Positions 41,866 through 49,167 of a stretch of DNA of 64,000 nt are shown one piece after another (position 1 is the first letter of the stretch; every line of letters begins with the position of its first letter). The translations under genes and the position numbers were made by a program. This DNA comes from Azospirillum brasilense. GTDB taxonomy: Bacteria > Pseudomonadota > Alphaproteobacteria > Azospirillales > Azospirillaceae. The DNA is taken from NCBI RefSeq assembly GCF_007827815.1, contig NZ_VITH01000014.1, positions 106,622 to 170,621 on the forward strand, written 5' to 3'. The notes under the pieces are model-generated. The model worked only from the letters and a program-made list of their open reading frames with translations, did not search any database and was not told the origin of the DNA.

Positions 41866-42604
41866 CGGAGCACAGGCCAGCAACACCACCGTCGCCACCC
41901 GCCGCATCCTGGAGGTCCGCGACCTAACGGTGCGCATGGGGCCGCAGGAGATCCTGCGCGGCGTCTCGCTCGACGTGGCGGAGGGGGCCATCGTCGCCGT
42001 GCTGGGCGCCAACGGCGTCGGCAAGACCACGCTGATGCGCGCCCTGTCGGGCATCTACCGCACCACGGGCGGCGCCACCGTCTTCGACGGCGAGGACATG
42101 ACCGACAGCCCCAGCCACGAGGTGGTGCGCCGCGGCCTCGCCCAAGCGCCGGAGGGGCGGCAGATCTTCGGCACCATGACGGTGCGGGAGAATTTGCTGC
42201 TCGGCGGGCGGACGTTGCGCCACGACCGCGCCGCCCGCATGGAGCGGATGCTGGAGCTGTTTCCCCGCCTGCGCGAGCGGCTGACCCAGAAGGCGGGGTC
42301 GCTGTCGGGCGGCGAGCAGCAGATGCTGTGCATCGCCCGCGCCTTGATGTCGAAGCCGCGCCTGCTGCTGCTCGACGAGCCGTCGCTCGGCCTCGCGCCG
42401 ATGGTGGTGAAGCAGATCTTCGACCTGCTGGTCCAGATCCGCGGCGAGGGCACCTCGATCCTGCTGGTGGAGCAGAACGCCCGCGCCGCGTTGCGCGTCG
42501 CCGATCACGCCTATGTCATGGAGGCGGGAAGGGTGACACTCTCGGGCAGCGCCGCCGATCTGGCCGCCGACCCGCGCGTGCGGGCGGCCTATCTCGGCGG
42601 CTGA
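41855..42604 (+). CDS. livF: ABC transporter ATPase LivF-like
   Basis: A 249-residue ABC ATPase. Walker A is LGANGVGKTTLMRAL, with SLSGGEQQMLCIARALM as signature, LLLDEPSLGLAP as Walker B, and LLVEQNAR as the H-loop equivalent (Gln in the LivF fashion). It completes the import system. The aminothiazoline hydrolase copy 2 starts 19 bases downstream. Confidence 0.9.
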   Translation: MPLDGAQASNTTVATRRILEVRDLTVRMGPQEILRGVSLDVAEGAIVAVLGANGVGKTTLMRALSGIYRTTGGATVFDGEDMTDSPSHEVVRRGLAQAPEGRQIFGTMTVRENLLLGGRTLRHDRAARMERMLELFPRLRERLTQKAGSLSGGEQQMLCIARALMSKPRLLLLDEPSLGLAPMVVKQIFDLLVQIRGEGTSILLVEQNARAALRVADHAYVMEAGRVTLSGSAADLAADPRVRAAYLGG

Positions 42605-42623
42605 CGGAAAAAGGATCGCAGCG

Positions 42624-43154
42624 ATGACCACCGACACCGAAAACGCCGCCCCCGCGTCCGCCCCCCTGCCCATCCTGGAGCGGCGGCGCATCGAGGCGGC
42701 CTTCGCCAAGGCGCTGTACGACCAGCTCCTGCCCGAGATCGGACGGGAGCGGGCGCGCGCCGTGCTCGCCCGCGCCATCGAGGTGATGGCCCGCGAGGCC
42801 GGCGCCGCCATGGCGGCGGAGGACCGCGCCACCCGCGGCACCGCCGACCTCGCCACCTTCCACGAGCGGCTGGCCCTGTGGACCGCCGGGGACGCCCTGC
42901 GGCTGGAGGTGATCGAGAGCGCGCCCGACCGGCTGGGCTTCAACGTCACCCGCTGCCGCTACGCCGAAAGCTACCGCGCCATGGGCGTTGAGGAGATCGG
43001 CGACATCCTGTCCTGCAACCGGGACGGCGAGTTCATGTGCGGCTACCGCCCCGACGTCCGCTTCACCCGCACCCAGACCATCATGCAGGGCGCCAGCCAT
43101 TGCGACTTCCGCTACAGCCTGCCGGCGGGCGGACCCCAGGAGTCCCCGGAATGA
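42624..43154 (+). CDS. Aminothiazoline-4-carboxylate hydrolase family protein, copy 2
   Basis: A 176-residue protein closer to the ATC-hydrolase consensus than copy 1. The C-half shows GFNVTRCRYAESYRAMGVEE, ILSCNRDGEFMCGYRPDVRF, RTQTIMQGASHCDFRYSL, with the RTQTIM-GA--CDFR box typical of the family. The N-terminus is an amphipathic helical bundle (EVMAREAGAAMAAEDRAT). Its stop overlaps the M20 amidohydrolase start by four bases. ATC to N-carbamoyl-cysteine followed by amide hydrolysis is the known two-step pathway, so this pair reproduces it. Confidence 0.82.
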   Translation: MTTDTENAAPASAPLPILERRRIEAAFAKALYDQLLPEIGRERARAVLARAIEVMAREAGAAMAAEDRATRGTADLATFHERLALWTAGDALRLEVIESAPDRLGFNVTRCRYAESYRAMGVEEIGDILSCNRDGEFMCGYRPDVRFTRTQTIMQGASHCDFRYSLPAGGPQESPE

Positions 43155-44350
43155 CCATCCCCGCGAACGTCCGCCTGCACCCCGCCGCCGAGGCCCTGGC
43201 CCCGGAGATGCGGCAGTGGCGGCACCATCTGCACGCCCATCCCGAAACCGCCTTCGAGGAGCACGAGACCGCCGCCTTCGTCGCCGACAAGCTGCGCGCC
43301 TTCGGGCTGGAGGTGGCGACGGGGCTGGGGCGCACCGGCGTGGTCGGCACGCTGAAGGGCCGCCGCCCCGGCGGCCGCGCCATCGCGCTGCGCGCCGACA
43401 TGGACGCGCTGCACATCCACGAGACCAACGACTTCGCCCACCGCTCGGTCAATCCCGGCCGGATGCACGCCTGCGGCCACGACGGCCACACCACGATGCT
43501 GCTGGGGGCGACCAAGGTCCTGGCCGACGATCCGGACTTCGCCGGGACGCTGCACGTCATCTTCCAGCCGGCCGAGGAGAACGAGGGCGGCGCCCGCGAG
43601 ATGGTCGCGGAGGGGCTGTTCGAGCGGTTCCCGGTCGACGGCGTCTACGGCATGCACAACTGGCCGGGCCTGCCGCTCGGGCAGATCGCGCTGCGGCCGG
43701 GGCCGATGATGGGCAGCTACGACATCTTCGAAGTGACCGTCCACGGCAAGGGCAGCCACGCCGCCATGCCGCACCTCGGCCACGACCCGATGACCGCCGC
43801 CGGCCATCTGCTGACCACCCTGCAGACCATTCCGGGGCGCAGCCTGCACCCGCTGGACAGCGCCGTGGTCTCGACCACCTGGATCACCGGCGGCGACACC
43901 TGGAACGTCATCCCGGCGGAGGTCACGCTGCGCGGCACCGTCCGCGCCTTCAAGGAGGGGGTGCAGGACGTGGTCGAGGCGCGGCTGCGCGCGCTGGCCG
44001 AGCACACCGCCGCCGCCTTCGGCTGCACCGCCGGCGTGCGCTACGAGCGGCGCTACCCGGCGACGGTCAACAGCGCCGCCGAGACCGCGCTGTGCGCCCG
44101 CGTCGCCGCCACGCTGGTCGGCGAGGCGAACATCGACCACGACCCGATGCCCTCCATGGGTGCGGAGGATTTCGCCTTCATGCTGAAGGAGCGGCCGGGC
44201 TGCTACGTCTGGCTGGGCAACGGGCCGACCGACGGCGGCTGCCTGCTGCACAACCCCGGCTACGACTTCAACGACGCCAACCTGGCCATCGGCGCCAGCT
44301 ACTGGGTGGCGCTGGCCAAGACGCTGCTGGTGGAGGAGGGGACGCGATGA
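43151..44350 (+). CDS. M20-family amidohydrolase (N-carbamoyl-L-cysteine or N-acyl amino-acid hydrolase)
   Basis: A 399-residue M20D metallo-amidohydrolase. Metal ligands are visible in MHACGHDGHTTMLLGA, VIFQPAEENEGGAREM and HNWPGLPLG, with the C-terminal metal His in GCLLHNPGYDFND. A dimerisation lid carries HGKGSHAAMPHLGHDP. Members hydrolyse N-acyl or N-carbamoyl amino acids. In the ATC pathway an N-carbamoyl-L-cysteine amidohydrolase of this class gives cysteine, CO2 and ammonia, which fits its place after two ATC-hydrolase genes. Sequence alone would say hippurate hydrolase-like. Start codon overlaps the previous stop. Confidence 0.8.
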   Translation: MTIPANVRLHPAAEALAPEMRQWRHHLHAHPETAFEEHETAAFVADKLRAFGLEVATGLGRTGVVGTLKGRRPGGRAIALRADMDALHIHETNDFAHRSVNPGRMHACGHDGHTTMLLGATKVLADDPDFAGTLHVIFQPAEENEGGAREMVAEGLFERFPVDGVYGMHNWPGLPLGQIALRPGPMMGSYDIFEVTVHGKGSHAAMPHLGHDPMTAAGHLLTTLQTIPGRSLHPLDSAVVSTTWITGGDTWNVIPAEVTLRGTVRAFKEGVQDVVEARLRALAEHTAAAFGCTAGVRYERRYPATVNSAAETALCARVAATLVGEANIDHDPMPSMGAEDFAFMLKERPGCYVWLGNGPTDGGCLLHNPGYDFNDANLAIGASYWVALAKTLLVEEGTR

Positions 44351-45651
44351 GCGCGCTTCTCAAACCGCTGCTGGACGCGCCGCTGCCGGACTCCCATTGG
44401 GCGGCGAGCGCCGTCGCCGGTCCGGAGACCGGTCCGCTGGACGGAGCGGTCCGGGTGGACGTGGCGGTGGTCGGGGCGGGAGTCACCGGCCTGTCCACGG
44501 CGATCCATCTGGCCGAGCGGGGCGTGCGCGTGGCGGTGCTGGAGGCGCGCGAGCCGGGCTTCGGCGGGTCGGGCCGCAACAACGGCCAGATCATCCCGAC
44601 GCTGTCGCGCCTCGACCCCGCCAACCTGACGGCGGCCTACGGCGAGGCGAAGGGAGCGGCGCTGGCCCGCATGGTCGGCGGCTCGGCGGCGCTGGTCTTC
44701 GACCTGATCGAGCGCTACCAGATGCGCTGCGACGGCGTGCAGAAGGGCTGGGTCCAGCCGGCCCACCGGCCCGGCCGCATGAAGGCGGCCGAGCAGCGGG
44801 TCGCGCAATGGCGGGCGCTGGGGGCGGAGGTCGCACTCCTCGACGCGGCGCAAACGGAGCAAGCGCTGGGCACGCGCTTCTGGCACGGCGCCATGGTCGC
44901 CCCGACCGGCGGGCATGTGAACCCGCTGTCGCTGGCCCGCGAGATGGCGCGGGCCGCCCTCGGGCTGGGCGTCGCCATCCACAGCGACACGCCGGTCGTG
45001 TCCATCGCGCGCGCCGGCACCGGCTGGACCCTGACCACGCCGCGGGGCCGCGTGACCGCCGACCGCGTCGTGCTGGCGACCAACGCCTACACCGACGATC
45101 TGTGGCCGGGGCTGCGCCGCTCCGTCGTGCCGGTGCTGAACTTCCAGATGGTGACGGAGCCGCTGCCCGCCGCGCTGCGTGCCAGCGTGCTGCCCTCCGA
45201 CATGGCGTGCAGCGACACCCGCGGCGACCTGCATTTCTTCCGCTGGACCGCCGACAACCGGCTGGTCTCCGGCTGCACGCTGGTGCGGTCGGCGGACGCC
45301 GAGCGGCGGGCGCGGGAGCGCACGCGCGAGCGCATCCGCCGCGTCTTCCCCCAGATCGGCAACCCGGCCATCGCACGGAGCTGGAGCGGGCATCTGGCGA
45401 TGACCGCCGATTTCCGGCCCCACTTCCACGAGCTGGCGCCCGGCGTGACCGGGGCGGTCGGCTACAACGGGCGCGGCATGGCGCTGGGCACCGCCGTGGG
45501 CCGCGAACTGGCGCGCCACGCCACGGGGACGGGCGCGCCGGAACTGGCCTTGCCCTTCACCCCGGTGAAGCCGCTGCCGTTCCACGATCTGGTGACGCGC
45601 TTCTCCCGGCTCTACATGCTGCATCTGCGCCGGCTGGATCGCACGGACTGA
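44347..45651 (+). CDS. FAD-dependent amine/amino-acid oxidoreductase (DAO family)
   Basis: A 434-residue DAO-family flavoprotein. The N-terminal FAD motif is VDVAVVGAGVTGLSTAIHLA, then EAREPGFGGSGRNNGQIIPT. The substrate domain includes HGAMVAPTGGHVNPLSLA, and the C-terminal FAD loop is GVTGAVGYNGRGMALGTAVG. It resembles gamma-glutamylputrescine/amine oxidases and DadA-like enzymes. In this operon it might oxidise a thiazoline, a cysteine derivative or its D-isomer; I cannot choose. It is the last gene and overlaps the M20 stop by four bases. The MFS gene faces it 16 bases later. Confidence 0.8.
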   Translation: MSALLKPLLDAPLPDSHWAASAVAGPETGPLDGAVRVDVAVVGAGVTGLSTAIHLAERGVRVAVLEAREPGFGGSGRNNGQIIPTLSRLDPANLTAAYGEAKGAALARMVGGSAALVFDLIERYQMRCDGVQKGWVQPAHRPGRMKAAEQRVAQWRALGAEVALLDAAQTEQALGTRFWHGAMVAPTGGHVNPLSLAREMARAALGLGVAIHSDTPVVSIARAGTGWTLTTPRGRVTADRVVLATNAYTDDLWPGLRRSVVPVLNFQMVTEPLPAALRASVLPSDMACSDTRGDLHFFRWTADNRLVSGCTLVRSADAERRARERTRERIRRVFPQIGNPAIARSWSGHLAMTADFRPHFHELAPGVTGAVGYNGRGMALGTAVGRELARHATGTGAPELALPFTPVKPLPFHDLVTRFSRLYMLHLRRLDRTD

Positions 45652-45667
45652 CGGCGGCGGCGCCCTT

Positions 45668-46870
45668 TCACGCTCCGGCCGCGTCGGCCGGGGCGGGAAA
45701 GCCGTGCCGCCTCGCCCCCCACACCGCCAGCAGCGTCGCCGCCAGCAGCACCAGGACGGCCGGCGCGAAGGCGCCGACGCCCAGCCGTTCGAGCAGCACG
45801 CCGCCGAGGAGGCCACCGCCGGCGATGGCCGTGTTCCAGGCGGTGACCAGCATGGACTGGGCGACGTCCGCCGCGTCGCCCGCCGTCCTGGCCAGGGCCG
45901 TCTGGAACAGCGTCCCCGCACCGCCGAACGCCAGGCCCCAGGCGGCCACCGCCGCAAGGATCACGGCCGGGGCATCGCCCGCCACGCCGAGCACCAGAGC
46001 GGACAGACCGAACAGGACGGTGCTGGCCAGCGTCAGCGCCCGCAGATGGCCGTCGATCAGCGCGCCGACGATCCAGATGCCCAGCAGAGACGCGGCGCCG
46101 AACAGCAGCAGCGCCAGATCCGTCCGCCCTTCCATGCCCGCCGCCGCCAGGAACGGCGCGATGTAGGTGTAGAGGATGTTGTGCGCCAGCACGAAGGCCA
46201 GCACCACGAACAGCACCGGGCGCACGCCGGCCAGGGTGAACACGCGCCCCGGAGACAGCCGACTGCCCGCCGCCTGCCCGGCGAAGTCCGGCACCACGAC
46301 GCGCACCCACAGCATGAGCGCCAGCGCCAGCGCGCTCATGAGTCCGAAGCACACCCTCCAGTCCACCAGATTGCCCAGGAAGGTGCCGGTCGGCACGCCG
46401 AGCGACAGCGCCAACGGCGCGCCGACCATCGCGACGGCGATGGCCCGGCCCTTCTGGTGGTCGGGCACCATGCGCGCGGCATAGCCCGCCAGCAGCGCCC
46501 ACATCAGGCCGGCCGACACGCCCGCCAGGAAGCGCGCCACCATGGTCAGGGCGAAGCTGCCGGACAGGGTCGTGACGGTGTTGGCGACAACGAAGCCGGC
46601 GATGGCCGCCAGCAGCAGCGGGCGGCGGGGCACCCCCTGCGTGGCGGCGGTCAGCGGGATGGCCGCCGCCAGCGAACCGGCGGCGTAGATCGTCACGGTC
46701 TGGCCGACCCAGGCCTCAGTCACACCCAGCCCTTGGGCCATCTGCGGCAGCAGTCCGGCGGGCAGCGCTTCGGTGAGGATGGTGATGAAGGCCGCCATGG
46801 CCAGCGCCAGCAGCGAGGCCAGGGGCAAAGGGTCCGACGCGGCGGCGTTCGTGCGCGGGGGCGTCCTCAT
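45668..46870 (-). CDS. MFS transporter of the arabinose/drug efflux type
   Basis: A 400-residue permease with twelve hydrophobic helices. Motif A-like RPLLLAAIAGF and the efflux type VPTGTFLGNLVDWRVCFGL are visible; the N-terminus begins AMAAFITILTEALPAGLLPQ, characteristic of the NepI/AraJ/DHA1 group. The ATG at 46870 overlaps the stop of the serine hydrolase by four bases, so the two are one operon. The divergent LysR gene at 48177 is the likely regulator. Substrate unknown. Confidence 0.85.
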   Translation of the reverse strand: MRTPPRTNAAASDPLPLASLLALAMAAFITILTEALPAGLLPQMAQGLGVTEAWVGQTVTIYAAGSLAAAIPLTAATQGVPRRPLLLAAIAGFVVANTVTTLSGSFALTMVARFLAGVSAGLMWALLAGYAARMVPDHQKGRAIAVAMVGAPLALSLGVPTGTFLGNLVDWRVCFGLMSALALALMLWVRVVVPDFAGQAAGSRLSPGRVFTLAGVRPVLFVVLAFVLAHNILYTYIAPFLAAAGMEGRTDLALLLFGAASLLGIWIVGALIDGHLRALTLASTVLFGLSALVLGVAGDAPAVILAAVAAWGLAFGGAGTLFQTALARTAGDAADVAQSMLVTAWNTAIAGGGLLGGVLLERLGVGAFAPAVLVLLAATLLAVWGARRHGFPAPADAAGA

Positions 46871-48060
46871 GGCCGCGCCTCCAAACCGCCATAGACCGCG
46901 TCGCGCAGATCGATAACGAAGCGGCCGCACATGCCCTCGTAGAGCGTGTTGGTGAAGGCGACGACGCTGAGGCCGCGCGCCCGGTCCACGAACCAGGAAT
47001 GGCCATAGGCGCCGCCCCAGCGCCAGGTGCCTTCCGATTCGGGCGAGGCGGCCGAGGCCGGGTCGCGCAGGACCGAGAAGCCCAGCCCAAAACCGAAGCC
47101 GGGCGCGTTGGGCAACTCCCGGCCGTCCGTCTGGTCCCGGGCCATCTCCGCGATCAACTCGCCGGGCAGGAGCGCGCCGCCGCCCTGGCGCAGGGTCTCC
47201 AGCAGCCGCAAAAGATCCTCCGCCGTCCCCGCCATGCCCGCGCCGCCCGACGGAAAGGCCTGTGGATCGAAGATGCGTTCAGGGCTGTAGGCGATGCCGA
47301 CGGCGCCCTCGAAGGGGGAGACCGTCTCGCCCTCGGCCAGCCGATGCGGCTGTGGTGCATCGCTCACATAGGCGGTCGCGACGCGCCGGGGATCGCGGGC
47401 GGTGAAGCCGGTGTCCGCCATGCCCAACGGGCCGGTCACCAGACGGCGCACCGCCTCGTCCAACGGCGTGCCGTGGACCCGCGCGACCAGCGCGCCCAGC
47501 ACGTCGGTCGCCAGTGAGTAGCCCCAACCCATCCCCGGTTCGTAAAGAAGCGGCACGCCGGCGAGGCGGCGCAGGTTCTCGTCCAGGGTGATGCCGGAGG
47601 CGTCCATGCCGTCCGACACGCCGGCCCGCGCATAGGGGCCGTCCGCGTCGGCTTCGAAGAAGCGGTAGCCGAGACCGGCGGTGTGGCTGAGCAACTGCCG
47701 CGCCGTGATGCGCGCCGGTCGGCCGTCGGCCAGCCGGGGCTGGAACTGGGGCAGCCAGCGCGTGATGTCCGCGTCGAGATCGAGCCGGCCTTGCGCCACC
47801 AGAGCCAGCGCCGCGGTGGAGACGATGGGCTTGCTGACCGACGCCAGACGGAAGACCGTCTCCACGGCCATCGGCCGCGCGCTTTCGCGGTCGGCGAAGC
47901 CGGCGGCCTGCCGGTGGAGCAGCGCGCCGTCCCGCGCCACCAGGACGACGGCGCCGACAAGCCGCTGCTCGTCGAGCGCCCGCTGGACGGCGTCGTGGAC
48001 GCGCTCACGGAGGGTCGCCGGCGGAACGCCTTGGCGGAGGGCAAGGGGTGGATGGGTCAT
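46867..48060 (-). CDS. Beta-lactamase-related serine hydrolase/esterase
   Basis: A 397-residue class-C-type serine hydrolase (EstB/LovD-like). The nucleophile box is LASVSKPIVSTAALALV (SxxK), the second box is WGYSLATDVLGALV with Tyr, and HTAGLGYRFFE and WGGAYGHSWFVDRARG complete the site. No signal peptide is seen, which favours an intracellular esterase or acyltransferase over an antibiotic-resistance enzyme. It is cotranscribed with the MFS gene. Confidence 0.8.
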   Translation of the reverse strand: MTHPPLALRQGVPPATLRERVHDAVQRALDEQRLVGAVVLVARDGALLHRQAAGFADRESARPMAVETVFRLASVSKPIVSTAALALVAQGRLDLDADITRWLPQFQPRLADGRPARITARQLLSHTAGLGYRFFEADADGPYARAGVSDGMDASGITLDENLRRLAGVPLLYEPGMGWGYSLATDVLGALVARVHGTPLDEAVRRLVTGPLGMADTGFTARDPRRVATAYVSDAPQPHRLAEGETVSPFEGAVGIAYSPERIFDPQAFPSGGAGMAGTAEDLLRLLETLRQGGGALLPGELIAEMARDQTDGRELPNAPGFGFGLGFSVLRDPASAASPESEGTWRWGGAYGHSWFVDRARGLSVVAFTNTLYEGMCGRFVIDLRDAVYGGLEARP

Positions 48061-48176
48061 GGCACGCGGCTCGTTTCAATGGGCGATGACCTGACGATAA
48101 AAATCCTGCTATTAAAGAAAAAGCCGGGTGCAGTTCCTGATTGTGCGGAGCTGGATGTCCGCAATGGAGGCGCCGG

Positions 48177-49085
48177 ATGGACAGCCTGAACGGCTTCGTG
48201 GTGTTCGTGCAGGTTGCCGAGACGCGCAGCTTCGTCGCCGCCGGCCGGCTGCTCGGCGTGTCGGCCTCGGCCGTCGGCAAGAGCGTGGCGCGGCTGGAGG
48301 AGAAGCTGGGCGTGCGCCTGTTCCACCGCAGCACGCGCAGCGTCACGCTGACCGCCGAGGGCACGCTGTTCCTGGAGCGCAGCCGCCGCATCCTGGCCGA
48401 GATCGAGGCGGCGGAGCTGGAGCTGTCCCAGGCCGCCGCCGTGCCGCGCGGGCGCCTGCGCGTCAGCCTGCCGCTGGTCAGCTCGCTGGTCCTGCCGGCG
48501 CTCGGCGAATTCATGCGCGCCTACCCCGAGATCGAGCTGGACCTGGACTTCACCGACCGCATGGTCGACGTGATCGAGGAGGGCTTCGACGCCGTGGTGC
48601 GCACGGGCGAGCCGGCCGATTCACGGCTGTCGGCGCGCCGGCTGGGGAACTTCCGTTTGTTGCTGGTCGCCTCGCCGGATTATCTGGCGCGGCGGGGCAC
48701 GCCGCGGACACCGGCCGATCTGCGGCGGCACGACTGCCTGCACTACCGCTTTCCCAGCAGCGGCAAGCTGGAAAGTTGGGCGCTTCGGCAGGCGCCCGGC
48801 GAGCCTGACCTGCAACTGCCGACCTCGATGATCTGCAACAACATCGAAACGCGCGTGTGCTTCGCGCTGCAGGGGCTGGGGATCGCCTACCTTCCGGACT
48901 TCGCCATCCGCGATCTGTTGGCCGATGGCCGGCTGGAGCCGGTCCTGGCCGATCACGTGGGGCGCACCAGCGTTTTCCATGTGCTGTGGCCGGCGAGCAA
49001 GCACCCCTCGCCGAAGGTGCGGGCGCTGGTGGACTTCCTGCGCGCGCGGGTGTTCCCGGCCGCGAAGGCCAAGCCGGGCGTTTGA
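48177..49085 (+). CDS. LysR-family regulator, divergent from the hydrolase/MFS pair
   Basis: A 302-residue LysR regulator of the DsdC/AaeR-like single-domain type. The wHTH is FVQVAETRSFVAAGRLLGV with recognition helix SASAVGKSVARLEEKLG and LFHRSTRSVTLTAEG. The effector half includes PRGRLRVSLPLVSSLVLPAL and VRTGEPADSRLSARRLG. The ATG at 48177 follows GGAGGCGCCGG. Divergent by 116 bases of lower-GC DNA from the serine-hydrolase/MFS operon, which it most likely controls. Confidence 0.87.
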   Translation: MDSLNGFVVFVQVAETRSFVAAGRLLGVSASAVGKSVARLEEKLGVRLFHRSTRSVTLTAEGTLFLERSRRILAEIEAAELELSQAAAVPRGRLRVSLPLVSSLVLPALGEFMRAYPEIELDLDFTDRMVDVIEEGFDAVVRTGEPADSRLSARRLGNFRLLLVASPDYLARRGTPRTPADLRRHDCLHYRFPSSGKLESWALRQAPGEPDLQLPTSMICNNIETRVCFALQGLGIAYLPDFAIRDLLADGRLEPVLADHVGRTSVFHVLWPASKHPSPKVRALVDFLRARVFPAAKAKPGV

Positions 49086-49167
49086 CAGTCCGGCGGTTGA
49101 CAGTCCGGGTGTGGCCCAGCCACTGTGGCGCCATCCCGAAGCGGCCCCACGCGGATTGCCCCGGCTC

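Noticed and set aside
42988..45651. 887-codon frame that would fuse upstream sequence to the FAD oxidase
   Set aside because: The extra 450 codons are out-of-frame sequence of the amidohydrolase. The oxidase starts at 44347 overlapping the previous stop.
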